From assembly GCA_030446765.1 (NCBI GenBank), contig JAUJMR010000014.1, positions 1 to 64,000 of the forward strand: DNA of 64,000 bases, in the 5' to 3' direction. Below, in pieces: positions 23,884-33,000 of the stretch. Position 1 is the first letter of the stretch; every line of letters starts with the position of its first letter. The position numbers and the translations under genes are program-made. Below the pieces are notes generated by a model. That model was not told where the DNA came from, made no database searches, and worked only from the letters and a program-made list of their open reading frames with translations. This DNA comes from Chloroflexia bacterium. Lineage in GTDB: Bacteria; Chloroflexota; Chloroflexia; Thermobaculales; Thermobaculaceae.

Positions 23884-24753
23884 CTAGTACGACTCGATAC
23901 GCGCGACGACCTCGTCGATCACCTCGTCCGGCGTCGATGCGCCTGCGGTCACACCTGCGACGCTCCGCTGGTCAAACCACTCACGCCGCAATTCATCGGG
24001 CCACTCGACGTGATACGTCGTCACGCCCTCTTCCTCGCTGATCTCAGCTAGGTGTCGCGTGTTCGCGGACTCGTGCCCCCCGACGACGATCATTACATCG
24101 ACATCTTGCGCGAGGTCGATGACCGCGCTCTGCCGATCGAGCGTAGGGTCGCAGATCGTGTTGTGCACCTGGATCTCGCGGAAGTCATCCGGCAGTTGGT
24201 TGAAAAGGTCGGAGACAAACTGCTTGAACCGGGAGGCGGGTTGCGTGGTTTGGGAAACAATCGCGATGCGCTTCGGTACGCGCTTGCCTGAACGGGTCAG
24301 CCCAATCAGGCGAGGCACCAGCTCCTTGGCGTCCGTGCTGACGAGCGCCGTATTCTCGGTCCAGCCGACGATCCCCCGCACCTCCTGGTGAGTTGCATCG
24401 CCAAAGACTACTACCTGGTGCCCCGCATTGTGCAGGTCCTGCGCGATTTTCTGAACCTTGGTGACGAGCGGACATGTGGTGTCGATGACGCGGAGACCCT
24501 TCGCCTCCGCCTCGGCGATGGAGTCAGGAGTCGCACCATGAGCGGTGATCGTTAACGTCCCGCTCGAAACGTTGGCCACGTCGCCGATAACGGTAACACC
24601 GCGCTGCTTCAGGCTTTGCACCACCTGGGGATTGTGTACCAGCGTGCCGAGGGTGTGCACCCCCTGACTATCGCCGCCCATATCGTCGAAAAGCTTCAAC
24701 GTCTTCTTCACCCCGAAGCAAAATCCCAGCTCTCGCGCCCGCTTGACTTTCAT
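23884..24753 (-). CDS. ispH: 4-hydroxy-3-methylbut-2-enyl diphosphate reductase
   Basis: 289 residues. The three Fe-S cysteines are in GFCFGV (Cys12), DTTCPLV (about 94) and NTICDPTLDRQ (about 201). SQTTQ, GGHESANT and TAGASTP complete the IspH active site. It makes IPP and DMAPP in the last step of the MEP isoprenoid pathway. The C-terminus is slightly special: its TAG stop is part of the CTAG that flanks the neighbouring IS-like element, so the insertion just spared the gene. Confidence 0.96.
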   Translation of the reverse strand: MKVKRARELGFCFGVKKTLKLFDDMGGDSQGVHTLGTLVHNPQVVQSLKQRGVTVIGDVANVSSGTLTITAHGATPDSIAEAEAKGLRVIDTTCPLVTKVQKIAQDLHNAGHQVVVFGDATHQEVRGIVGWTENTALVSTDAKELVPRLIGLTRSGKRVPKRIAIVSQTTQPASRFKQFVSDLFNQLPDDFREIQVHNTICDPTLDRQSAVIDLAQDVDVMIVVGGHESANTRHLAEISEEEGVTTYHVEWPDELRREWFDQRSVAGVTAGASTPDEVIDEVVARIESY

Positions 24754-24819
24754 CGTTCAATACCACCCTTGCGCGTTTGATCTCTCTTGTGCAGTTTAGC
24801 AACAACGGCAGGGCGAATC

Positions 24820-24861
24820 AAAAAAGACGCACGCAAGCGAGACTGTTCGCTTGCGTGCGCC
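24820..24861 (-). terminator. Terminator of the HU gene
   Basis: The minus strand forms GGCGCACGCAAGCGA pairing with TCGCTTGCGTGCGTC over a 6-base loop, followed by TTTTTTGATT. Long stem plus T-run is a textbook intrinsic terminator between HU and ispH. Confidence 0.85.
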
Positions 24862-24878
24862 GGGTAAGTTCCGCGAAT

Positions 24879-25133
24879 TTACTTGCTCAACTTGAAGCTG
24901 ACGCGCTTGCCTGCCGCAATATCGATTTCTTCACCAGTCCGCGGGTTGCGCCCCTTGCGCGCGGCCCGCTCCGTGACCTTGAAGTTCCCAAAGCCGCGCA
25001 ACGTCACCGAATCTCCACTCTCGAGCGAGTTGCGAATCTCATTGAGGGTCTCATCGAGGACCTGTTGCACCTCGGTCTTCTTGAGACCCGTCCGCTCGCT
25101 CACCTGATTGACTATCTCGGTCTTTCCCGGCAT
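24879..25133 (-). CDS. HU-family DNA-binding protein
   Basis: 84 residues, slightly shorter than the usual 90. The signature GFGNFKVTERAARKGRNPRT includes the DNA-inserting beta-arm with its Arg-Asn-Pro tip. The dimer bends and compacts DNA. It has its own promoter and terminator and so is a single-gene unit. An AAGGAGG site precedes the ATG. Confidence 0.95.
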   Translation of the reverse strand: MPGKTEIVNQVSERTGLKKTEVQQVLDETLNEIRNSLESGDSVTLRGFGNFKVTERAARKGRNPRTGEEIDIAAGKRVSFKLSK

Positions 25134-25195
25134 TCCGCATCCTCCTTTGTCGTGTCAGTACTGCCCCGTCGAATCGTCGAACGCGATAGGCGCGG

Positions 25196-25227
25196 ATTAT
25201 AACATGACCCACCGGTCGACAAGTCAA
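25196..25227 (-). promoter_or_regulatory. Promoter of the HU gene
   Basis: The minus strand has TGTTATAAT (extended -10; TATAAT at 25201-25196) about 60 bases before HU. TTGACT lies upstream (25227-25222) but at a 20-base spacing, so the extended -10 probably carries most of the recognition. Confidence 0.5.
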
Positions 25228-25550
25228 GGGGTATAGCCAGGCGTCGTCCCGCTCAGGTCCGACCCGGGCTCTTTCGAAGGGTTGTCCGGGTCGTCTTCGT
25301 GCGTCTGCTCACGGGCTGCGCGGGTGGCGATGCCCTCCTGCGGGGAAGGCTCGTCCTGCAACTGGTTCGTGTACTCCATGTCCCCACCGGTCCCGCTTCC
25401 TGGATCGCCACCAGGCGATCCGGTCGGCTCACTGCGTGCCGGATCGTTTCCGCCCGCCGTTCCACGTGATGTGTTCCCATCCGCAAACGGATCGCTTGCC
25501 TGGCTCACGTGGGAGCCGGCTTCCGCGCCACTGCGTGCTGAATTGGTCAT
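25224..25550 (-). CDS. Hypothetical small disordered protein
   Basis: The ATG at 25550 (MTNSARSGAEA) has GGAGGGG just before it and gives 108 residues, shorter than the ORF-track form. The protein is rich in Gly, Ser, Asp, Pro and Thr, has no Cys and no hydrophobic core, and should be intrinsically disordered. Its charge pattern (DDPDNPSKEPGSD) recalls small stress or desiccation-type proteins, but I recognise no family. Its stop overlaps the -35 region of the HU promoter, on the same strand. Confidence 0.6.
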   Translation of the reverse strand: MTNSARSGAEAGSHVSQASDPFADGNTSRGTAGGNDPARSEPTGSPGGDPGSGTGGDMEYTNQLQDEPSPQEGIATRAAREQTHEDDPDNPSKEPGSDLSGTTPGYTP

Positions 25551-25687
25551 CTTCCCCTCCATGAGGTACGGTTTTCGCACACGTCGTTGCAAGAAAAGTG
25601 CCATTTCCGCCTCGTACTCCGCCTGGGCGGGATGCGGTACAGTAGAGCCACAGCGGTGGCAAAAAGTAGTTTTCCAGGAGCAAACAT

Positions 25688-26557
25688 GTGGGCATGCGAC
25701 CTTCTACGTTCTCGATCGTGGCGTTCGATCCGGAGCGACAACAGCTTGGCATCGCGGTGCAGAGCAAGTTCCTCGCGGTCGGCTCCGTGGTACCGTGGGT
25801 GAAAGCGGGCGTGGGTGCCATCGCCACTCAGTCGTGGGCAAACACGGCGTATGGGCCGGCTGGTCTGGACCTGCTGAGTCGCGGCGCAACCCCACAGGAG
25901 GCCCTCGACGATTTGCTGGAGGCGGACCCGGACCGCGATTCGCGCCAGGTCGGCCTGGTAGACGCCGAGGGTCGAGCAGCCACCTTCACCGGCCGCGCCT
26001 GCTTTCCGTGGGCTGGCGGGCGCACGGGCAGGAACTACGCGTGCCAGGGGAACATCCTTGTCGGAGCGGACACGGTCGATGCACTGGCAACACACTTCGA
26101 AGCTACGGACGGCCAGGAGTTGGCTTTCCGCCTCGTCGGGGCACTGCAAGCGGCACAAGCGGCCGGTGGCGACAGCCGGGGACAACAGTCGGCAGCGGTG
26201 GTCGTCGTCCAGGAGGGCGCTGGCTATGGCGGCTTCAATGACCGCTACCTCGACCTCCGGGTGGACGACCACCCAGCGCCGATAGAGGAGCTGCACCGGC
26301 TCCTCACGCTGCACGTCTTGTACTACCCACGGCCTGACGAGCCAACCGTCGCGCTCGACGGCATTGCCCAACAACTGGGTACGGATCTCGCGACGCTTGG
26401 TTACCTGGACCAGCCTACCACCGACATCAACGCGGTGACCGACGCCCTCCGGCGCTTTAGTCTGACCGAGAACCTGGAAGAGCGCCTGCGAGACGACGGA
26501 CGGGTGTTTCAGGTTGTGCTGGAGTACATACAGAAGAGAGCGGCGGAGGCTCGGTAG
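25688..26557 (+). CDS. DUF1028 family protein (Ntn-hydrolase-like)
   Basis: 289 residues. The N-terminus STFSIVAFDPERQQLGIAVQ followed by SKFLAVGSVVPWVKAGVGA and ATQSWANTAYG is the hallmark of DUF1028, a family with an Ntn-hydrolase fold and unproven activity. The last 70 residues (EELHRLLTLHVLYYPRPDEP) match the C-terminal extension found in longer members. The GTG start at 25688 has AGGAG 7 bases before it. It stands convergent to the amidase gene downstream, 26 bases away. Confidence 0.88.
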   Translation: MGMRPSTFSIVAFDPERQQLGIAVQSKFLAVGSVVPWVKAGVGAIATQSWANTAYGPAGLDLLSRGATPQEALDDLLEADPDRDSRQVGLVDAEGRAATFTGRACFPWAGGRTGRNYACQGNILVGADTVDALATHFEATDGQELAFRLVGALQAAQAAGGDSRGQQSAAVVVVQEGAGYGGFNDRYLDLRVDDHPAPIEELHRLLTLHVLYYPRPDEPTVALDGIAQQLGTDLATLGYLDQPTTDINAVTDALRRFSLTENLEERLRDDGRVFQVVLEYIQKRAAEAR

Positions 26558-26583
26558 CCTCCACCGCCTGTCGTCTGGTGACG

Positions 26584-29208
26584 CTAGCGCACCTGGAACG
26601 TCTTCGTTATCGGATATGCGATCGCCCTGTTTGCCGCAAGGTCGGACACATACAGCGACCACGTATATGTACCAGCGCTCACGTTGCGCCCATCTGAGGT
26701 AGTACCGTTCCAGGCGAGGGACTGCCCACCCGGCGACTTGATCACAGGGCCCAGCTGCGCGACCCGCTCTCCGGCACCGTTGGTAATCACCGCGCTCACT
26801 AGTGCCCTCTCACTGAGGTTGAAGGCGAGCGTGTATGGCGCAGCGCTGGTTGCGCTCAGACCTGAGACCGAGGGCCTAACATTGTCCACGGTGATGTTGC
26901 CGGCTCTAGTAGGACCAGGGTTTCCCGCGAGGTCGCTGTATTCCAGCGTGTAGCGGTAAACACCGTCTGGCACAACGCGGCCTGTGGAATCCTTGCCATC
27001 CCACCGTGCCGCCTGGGTATTGCTCGTTCCGCCGTAGCTACGCAGGAGCGACCCGCTCGCGCTGCGTACCCGGACCACCCACCGTACTACTTCGGAGAAC
27101 GAAGCATTGATTGCGGATACATCGTTCCTTCCATCTCCATTCGGCGAGATATACGCGGGAGAGCGGCGCACACCCGATGATGCCGGGGGCACAAGGTCAA
27201 CACTGACCGGTATCGTTTTCTCCGATATGACCCCGGAGGAGCTGCGGGCGACGATCCGGGCCAGATACTGGCCCTCCGGCAGCGTATAGGTCTGCGAGCG
27301 CACCGTGTCGTAGTAGTTAGGGATCAGCTTCGCGGTGTGCAGGGTGGTGTCCACCGCGCCCCACGGCTTTAGGGTCTTAACCCATTGACCGGAGGCCGTG
27401 TACAGCTCGATCTTGACCTTCTGCGCCGCCGAGAGTTGATAGCGGATCGTGGCGTAATCCCCCCGACCATCACCGTTTGGGCTGACCGCCGGAGGTGAGG
27501 CATAGGCAGTCGTGAACACCTTCTCCGAAGTCGCTGTTGCCCCGGATGTCACCACGGATACGTTCGCCATCCCTACGCCGGATGCGACAGAGCTAATGTT
27601 CTCCTTGTTCATGCCCGCCCAGAACGAGGCCACGCCTGTTCGTGGCAGCGTGATGTACCCAACGATCACCCGCGACTGGTTAGCGAGAAGTGGCATGCCC
27701 AGCCCCCAGCGGTACGGCCCTGGGTTGCCGGTCGGATTGCGACTCTGGTCGATCAGCACTCGATACTTGCCATCGACTTTCGCGAAGCCCTTGTCGATCC
27801 AGTCCTGATCCTCCGCGTACACAACGCCGGGATTTGGCGCCTGGGTCTCCATCAAGCCCGTGCCGTCGTTGCGCACGGTGACCTCGACTCGTAATTGTCC
27901 GCCATAGTTCAACGTCGTAGGTGCAAACGTCACATCGGTTATCACGGGTTTCGGCGTTGGCCGGTAGCCCATTATCACCGCAACGTCATTCCGTATCTCG
28001 CCGAACCGGTTGTACAGGTACGCGCCGGGATCGACGTGATCATTGTCACACGGCACCGAGGACAACGAGGTATCGTGGTGGGCAAGAATATTCGGAAGGT
28101 CCGCTTTTGGCTCGATGTTGCGTTTCATGAATATGCCGCGGCCGAGCGGATCAATGCCCGCATGATCGAAGTGCCAGGCGATCAACCGCTTGAAGGAGCT
28201 TACCATGGCTTCCGAGGGATGAACTCCGGCGGGCGTGCCACCGTATTCCGGACCATGCCAACCCAATGCCGAAATGCCCAGCGTGCCAAAGTTGTAGCAG
28301 AGTGCATGACCACCGACCACGTTCTGTCCACCGGCCCTGCCCTCGTAGATCCGGCCCTGCTCGTCGATGAGATAGTTGTAACCAATATCACCCCAGCCAC
28401 GGGTTACGGCGTGGTAGTAGTAGATCGACCGCACGGTGGCCGCGGGGTTCGGGTCGTTGTTGCGCGTTACTGTGTCGTGCAGCACTGCCTTGGTGATCGG
28501 CAGGTACTCGCGCTCCCAGATCTCCTTGCCGCTCGCGTCAAACCGGTACTTCTCATCCGCGCCCCAGCCCGCGCGCGAGATGATCGCCGGCTTGCTCACA
28601 CCGAGAGACTGGTATTGCTGCGTTGCGCTCGCCTGAGCCTCCTGCGTGGAGGGGCCGGAACTCGCGTCGATATACGTAAGCGTCACATCTGAAACCCGGG
28701 GCCACTGACCACTCGGTGACGGGAAGGTCTTCACGCGATACTGCGCGTATCGGGACAGTTCGCCCACGACGAGGGTACCGAACGTTCGATCATCCCGATC
28801 ACGGCCTTCGTCACCATGGCTCTCATCGGTGAGCCGCCAGAATGTCCAGTTCTTGCCGTCCGCGCTTGTGCGCACCGAGACCTCGACCGCAGCCCCGGAG
28901 GAAACGTCGGCCAGCCAGTTCGGGCCGACCGCGGTGAATGCCTGCTCCGGTTTATGGATCCTGCTGGTATATGTCGTGCTTTCCGAGAAGCGGCCAGCCG
29001 GTTGGGCAGGAGCATCTGGAGTCATGTGTGTGCCGCCCTGCCTGGTATCGCGGGCGGAGCGAGTTACGGTACCTCGGCGAGCAGCTACGGTTTCCTTCCA
29101 CTCCGAGGCGACCGTCTTGCTTTCTCCAGTCGTGGGGCCAGCCGCGTATGCTGGCAGGGTCGCCAGAGCGAGCGACATGGCAACAACCTGAGCGAGTACC
29201 TGTGACAT
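26584..29208 (-). CDS. Secreted N-acetylmuramoyl-L-alanine amidase with C-terminal FlgD-like repeats
   Basis: The ATG at 29208 starts a clear signal peptide (VLAQVVAMSLALATLPAYAAG), giving 874 residues. A beta-rich N-terminal region (about 60-190) precedes a PGRP/amidase_2 domain (about 215-420) with SRAGWGADE, ITKAVLHDT, YNYLIDEQGRIYEGRAGG and ILAHHDT, the probable zinc and catalytic sites. A central beta domain follows. Two SPNGDGR(G/N)D modules and a third related module (about 600-874) are FlgD-type Ig-like repeats ending with YTWSLYVSDLAAN. It probably cleaves peptidoglycan or binds it outside the cell. A divergent HtrA lipoprotein lies upstream. Confidence 0.9.
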   Translation of the reverse strand: MSQVLAQVVAMSLALATLPAYAAGPTTGESKTVASEWKETVAARRGTVTRSARDTRQGGTHMTPDAPAQPAGRFSESTTYTSRIHKPEQAFTAVGPNWLADVSSGAAVEVSVRTSADGKNWTFWRLTDESHGDEGRDRDDRTFGTLVVGELSRYAQYRVKTFPSPSGQWPRVSDVTLTYIDASSGPSTQEAQASATQQYQSLGVSKPAIISRAGWGADEKYRFDASGKEIWEREYLPITKAVLHDTVTRNNDPNPAATVRSIYYYHAVTRGWGDIGYNYLIDEQGRIYEGRAGGQNVVGGHALCYNFGTLGISALGWHGPEYGGTPAGVHPSEAMVSSFKRLIAWHFDHAGIDPLGRGIFMKRNIEPKADLPNILAHHDTSLSSVPCDNDHVDPGAYLYNRFGEIRNDVAVIMGYRPTPKPVITDVTFAPTTLNYGGQLRVEVTVRNDGTGLMETQAPNPGVVYAEDQDWIDKGFAKVDGKYRVLIDQSRNPTGNPGPYRWGLGMPLLANQSRVIVGYITLPRTGVASFWAGMNKENISSVASGVGMANVSVVTSGATATSEKVFTTAYASPPAVSPNGDGRGDYATIRYQLSAAQKVKIELYTASGQWVKTLKPWGAVDTTLHTAKLIPNYYDTVRSQTYTLPEGQYLARIVARSSSGVISEKTIPVSVDLVPPASSGVRRSPAYISPNGDGRNDVSAINASFSEVVRWVVRVRSASGSLLRSYGGTSNTQAARWDGKDSTGRVVPDGVYRYTLEYSDLAGNPGPTRAGNITVDNVRPSVSGLSATSAAPYTLAFNLSERALVSAVITNGAGERVAQLGPVIKSPGGQSLAWNGTTSDGRNVSAGTYTWSLYVSDLAANRAIAYPITKTFQVR

Positions 29209-29410
29209 TCCATATTCCCTTCTGTAACAGTCCTGACAAATAAGGGGCGATGCCAGTCCCTCACTACCAGAATAGACCAGTTTCCCGGGTAACAGAATAG
29301 TACTTTGATACCCAATATATGCTGCCGTGACCCAGAGCCGAGACCCGTGCTCAAAGAGTTGTACACTGAACCAGAAGACATATGAGTTTCCCAGAAGGAG
29401 TGCGCAGGGG

Positions 29411-30619
29411 ATGAGATTGCCGGATATAAGACTATTGATCACCATAGTGGCGCTGCCTTTTGTCGCGGCGTGCAGTCTCACTGACTCGGAGACCCGGTCC
29501 GCAGTTCCGAAACCAACCGCGGTAGCGCGACAAGCCAAGCCGCGAGCGACAAGCGTCTCATTGAGCAACCCTCGAAGGGCCGCAGAGGCTCCTAGGGAGA
29601 ATACAGCAGGATCTTCGGCGAACGAGACCGCCAGGATGGCGGATTCGCCCGGGATCAGTCAGAACCAGGGAATGTCGGTACCTGCCGTTGTGCAATCTGT
29701 CCGGGGTGGTGTAGTCGAGATCATCACGCAGACCAGGCAGGGTCAGGGCGGCACCGGGTCCGGTTTTATCATCGACAAAGACGCCAATATCATCACGAAC
29801 AATCACGTTGTTGAGGGCGCCACGCGCATAACCGTCGTGCTCGACGGCAACCGCATCGCCCGAGCGCGACTCGTGGGGCGGGATCCGCTCACGGATGTTG
29901 CGGTCGTCCGCATCGAAAACAGAGACATCACCGTTGTGAAGCTCGGCAACTCAGACAAGCTCCAGATCGGCGAGCCGGTGATTGCGATTGGGAGTGCGCT
30001 TGGTCTCCGTGGTGGTCCGACGGTGACTACAGGCGTCGTCTCGGCCACAAAGCGAGTGGAGACGGAGCCAGCAGGGGATCCGCAATCACCCGCGGACGAT
30101 ATCGCGCTGTACGACCTTATCCAGACCGACACGGCGATCAACCCCGGGAACAGCGGTGGGCCCCTCGTGAATGCCCGCGGCGAGGTGATCGGTGTCAACA
30201 CGCTCGGACAGCGGTTGACCGAGTCGGGCGTACCGGTACAAGGCATCAACTTTGCCGTCTCGATCAACACGGCGCGGTCGGTTGCGCAGGAGCTCATCCA
30301 GACCGGAGAGGTCGAGTACCCGTATCTCGGCGTTGAGGCGAGCTTCCTGACACCGCAACAGGCCATCCGTGAGGGCATACCGTACACACCGGGACAGCGA
30401 ATAGGCACGGTTCTGCCTAACCTGCCGGCGGCGGAGGCGGGGATCCGCCCGGGCGACATCATCACCGGTATCAATGGGACACGCATTGAAGACGAGAGCA
30501 CCTTCACCCTCCTGCTTCGTCAGAACGACCCAGGCGACAGGGTTACGCTAACCGTGCGCCGGAACGGGCAGGAGCGTGAGATCGAGGTGACGCTCGGCAG
30601 ACGCCCTGCGGAACGCTAG
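29411..30619 (+). CDS. HtrA/DegP-like serine protease lipoprotein with PDZ domain
   Basis: The ATG at 29411 gives 402 residues beginning with a lipoprotein signal (LLITIVALPFVAAC, lipobox VAAC). A Ser/Ala/Pro-rich linker (about 25-95) leads to a trypsin-like domain with the complete triad: His in ITNNHVVEG, Asp in DPLTDVAVV and Ser in NPGNSGGPL. A single PDZ domain follows (about 310-402, RIGTVLPNLPAAEAGIRPGD). It should act outside the membrane on misfolded or regulatory substrates. Divergent from the amidase gene with a 200-base shared upstream region. Confidence 0.94.
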   Translation: MRLPDIRLLITIVALPFVAACSLTDSETRSAVPKPTAVARQAKPRATSVSLSNPRRAAEAPRENTAGSSANETARMADSPGISQNQGMSVPAVVQSVRGGVVEIITQTRQGQGGTGSGFIIDKDANIITNNHVVEGATRITVVLDGNRIARARLVGRDPLTDVAVVRIENRDITVVKLGNSDKLQIGEPVIAIGSALGLRGGPTVTTGVVSATKRVETEPAGDPQSPADDIALYDLIQTDTAINPGNSGGPLVNARGEVIGVNTLGQRLTESGVPVQGINFAVSINTARSVAQELIQTGEVEYPYLGVEASFLTPQQAIREGIPYTPGQRIGTVLPNLPAAEAGIRPGDIITGINGTRIEDESTFTLLLRQNDPGDRVTLTVRRNGQEREIEVTLGRRPAER

Positions 30620-30648
30620 CTGAAAGTTTCACCGGAGGAAGCAACACG

Positions 30649-31047
30649 ATGACGTTCAATACAAACGACGTACGCGCGCAACTCGACCAGCTAGATCTCT
30701 CGGGCGGCCTCACCCGCGACCAGCTGTGCGAGCAGATCCCCACGTTGCCGGAGGAGGTATATCTGTACCTGCCGGCCGCAAAGAAGTACTACTCGACGGA
30801 TGAGGTTCTGAATCAGACGGGAGAGCACGCGCTCGCCCGTGCCGAGGGAGAGACGGCTGGACCGGAACTGGACATGCCGGCCAGCGGCGCGGAAGATGAT
30901 GACGGACCGATCGCGTTTGGTGACAGTCTCTCCCCCGGCGACCACATTGTCGAGGGTGTGGGCGACTATCCAGGTCCGGTGGATGATCTGTCCGGAAACT
31001 CCCTCGAAACGCGTGCCGGACGCGGCATCCCCAGGGAAAACCGGTAG
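30649..31047 (+). CDS. Hypothetical acidic protein
   Basis: 132 residues with a good GGAGGAAG site before the ATG, 29 bases after the htrA-like gene, so likely co-transcribed. The first 60 residues (LDQLDLSGGLTRDQLCEQIP, LPEEVYLYLPAAKKYYSTDE) look folded and helical. The rest is acidic and Gly/Pro-rich and probably disordered. I recognise no family. The position suggests a link to envelope stress, but that is inference only. Confidence 0.7.
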   Translation: MTFNTNDVRAQLDQLDLSGGLTRDQLCEQIPTLPEEVYLYLPAAKKYYSTDEVLNQTGEHALARAEGETAGPELDMPASGAEDDDGPIAFGDSLSPGDHIVEGVGDYPGPVDDLSGNSLETRAGRGIPRENR

Positions 31048-31135
31048 CACGATACACGGACAAGCGCTTGGGACACGCCTCAGAAGGTTACCTTGCCCTA
31101 AGCGCACCTTCCACAGCGGTACGCTAAAACAGTTC

Positions 31136-31161
31136 GGGGCTCCGATTTATATCGGAACCCC
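31136..31161 (-). terminator. Hairpin after the tRNA-Gly pair
   Basis: GGGGTTCCGAT and ATCGGAGCCCC form an 11-base stem (one mismatch) with a 4-base loop, 7 bases beyond the tRNA 3' end on the minus strand, followed by GAACTGTTTTAG. It probably ends the tRNA transcript and may also serve the convergent plus-strand gene. Confidence 0.6.
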
Positions 31162-31166
31162 TATAC

Positions 31167-31242
<76 letters not shown>

Positions 31243-31249
31243 GTCTGCC

Positions 31250-31323
31250 TGGAGCGGGCACCGGGAATCGAACCCGGGCCAGATGCTTGGGAAGCACCTA
31301 TGATACCATTTCACCATGCCCGC
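31250..31323 (-). tRNA. tRNA-Gly (CCC)
   Basis: Cloverleaf with acceptor GCGGGCA/TGCCCGC, anticodon loop TTCCCAA (anticodon CCC) and T arm CCGGGTTCGATTCCCGG. Discriminator U and CCA are encoded (TCCA). It precedes tRNA-Gly(GCC) by 7 bases in the same transcript. Confidence 0.93.
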
Positions 31324-31360
31324 CAACGGCAAGGGAACGTTACGCCCCCACAGCGATCGC

Positions 31361-31390
31361 ATTATAGAGCGGCGTGCGTAGCAGTGTCAA
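31361..31390 (-). promoter_or_regulatory. Consensus promoter of the tRNA-Gly operon
   Basis: Minus strand TTGACA (31390-31385), an 18-base spacer, and TATAAT (31366-31361), a perfect match to both consensus hexamers, about 40 bases before the first tRNA. Confidence 0.85.
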
Positions 31391-31526
31391 GCAATGACGT
31401 GCCACAAGATCGTGCCGGTTCGCTCCACTGAGCCCGCCCCTGACATGACCCGCGGGGACAGTGCGGTCGGTAAGGACTTCACCGGCTCCCCACGGGCCAT
31501 CTGCATTGCGGTATGCCGTCTCCGCC

Positions 31527-32906
31527 TTACTGCGGCACCGCCTCCTGTCCCAACCGACGCAGCAACCGGACCCAGCCGATCTGTCCCCGCCGAAAGCTAC
31601 GGAGCCGCAGAAACTCATTAGGTGCGTGAAACTGCTCGTCATCGAGACCGAAACCAAAGCTCACGGTGTAGGCGTTCAGCTCGCTCTGGAAGATGGCGCA
31701 GACCGGGACCGTGCCGCCGCTTCTCGTGAGGTAAGGTTGCACCCCGTACAACTCGGCAAGGACCTCCGCCGCCGCGCGGTTGCCCCAGTGATCCTGCGGA
31801 ATGACGTATGGAGTGCCGGAACCGGGTAGTGGCAGGGTCTCCGCGCGTATTCCGGTCGGGGTATGCTGCTCAACATGCGCGGCGATTGCCTCGAGGATCC
31901 GCGCGGGATCCTGATCGGGCACCAGCCGACACGTGATCTTTGCGTGGGCCTCACTCGGCAGCACCGTCTTAGAGCCCTCACCCTGGAAGCCACCCCAGAT
32001 CCCATTCACCTCTAGCGTCGGTCGCACCCACACCCGCTCGAGCGGGGAGTATCCCGCCTCACCGGCGAATTGCTCCACGCCGACCGCCCGTGCGTACTCC
32101 GCCGCATCGAACGGCACCTGGGCGATGGCCGCTCGATCCTCGTCAGATAGCGACTGGACGTCGTCATAGAAACCATCAACCGTGATCCTGCCGTCTCGGT
32201 CACGCATCGAGTCGAGGATGTGAGACATCGCGTGGATTGGATTCGCCACCATCCCGCCGTAGATACCCGAGTGAAGATCCGAGGCCGGACCATATACGTC
32301 TACCTGCAGGCCCGCCAGCCCGCGAAGCCCCAGGGTCAGCAGCGGCTGCTCCTCCGACCATTGCCCACCATCCGCGCTCACGACCAGGTCACAAGCGAGC
32401 AGCGCCTTATTCACCGCGACAAACTCCGGCAGTTGCGGGCTACCGATCTCCTCCTGTGCCTCGATGAGAAACTTGAGGTTGATCGGGAGACTCCCCTCCG
32501 TGCGCAGCAGCGCCTCCACTGCGAGAATGCTCTCCAGCAGGTTGCCCTTCATGTCCGATGCACCCCGGGCGTAGATACGGTCGCCGCGAACCTCGGGCTC
32601 GAAGGGCGGTGAGTCCCACAGTTCAATGGGATCGACCGGCTGCACATCAACGTGACCATATATCAGCACGGTTGGCAGCTCCGGACGGTGCTGCCACTCG
32701 GCATACACAACAGGATGCCCCCCCGTCGGCATAACGCGGGCGCCTTCCATTCCAGCAACCTGCAGTCGCTCTGCCACCCACTCCGCAGCGCGATGCACAT
32801 CCTCGCGGTGCTCGGGTAGGGCCGATATGCTGGGTATGCGCAGGAGGGTTTCCAACTCGTCGAGCGAGACCGCCTCCCGCGATTCCAATTGTTCCTCTGC
32901 AGTCAT
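31527..32906 (-). CDS. M20 family metallopeptidase (dipeptidase-like)
   Basis: 459 residues, a typical length. Di-zinc ligands are visible in order: YGHVDVQP, GASDMKGN, EAQEEIGSP, VVSADGGQ and the C-terminal DEQFHAPNEF. A dimerisation domain lies between about 190 and 310 (DLHSGIYGGMVANP). Members cleave dipeptides or N-acyl amino acids in the cytoplasm; the exact substrate is not clear. It is a single gene downstream of the molybdenum hydroxylase pair, on the same strand with a 94-base gap. Confidence 0.93.
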   Translation of the reverse strand: MTAEEQLESREAVSLDELETLLRIPSISALPEHREDVHRAAEWVAERLQVAGMEGARVMPTGGHPVVYAEWQHRPELPTVLIYGHVDVQPVDPIELWDSPPFEPEVRGDRIYARGASDMKGNLLESILAVEALLRTEGSLPINLKFLIEAQEEIGSPQLPEFVAVNKALLACDLVVSADGGQWSEEQPLLTLGLRGLAGLQVDVYGPASDLHSGIYGGMVANPIHAMSHILDSMRDRDGRITVDGFYDDVQSLSDEDRAAIAQVPFDAAEYARAVGVEQFAGEAGYSPLERVWVRPTLEVNGIWGGFQGEGSKTVLPSEAHAKITCRLVPDQDPARILEAIAAHVEQHTPTGIRAETLPLPGSGTPYVIPQDHWGNRAAAEVLAELYGVQPYLTRSGGTVPVCAIFQSELNAYTVSFGFGLDDEQFHAPNEFLRLRSFRRGQIGWVRLLRRLGQEAVPQ

Positions 32907-33000
32907 GGTGCGCTCCTCTCCTGTACTATCTCACTATCGCCTTATCGCCGAGAACCTGCGGGGACAGCCGTGACTCTCTGTCCCGCGACAAGCTCGAGGT

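Noticed and set aside
25547-26662. Minus-strand 371-residue ORF opposite the DUF1028 gene
   Set aside because: Shadow frame; the plus-strand DUF1028 protein has full family motifs and a good start.
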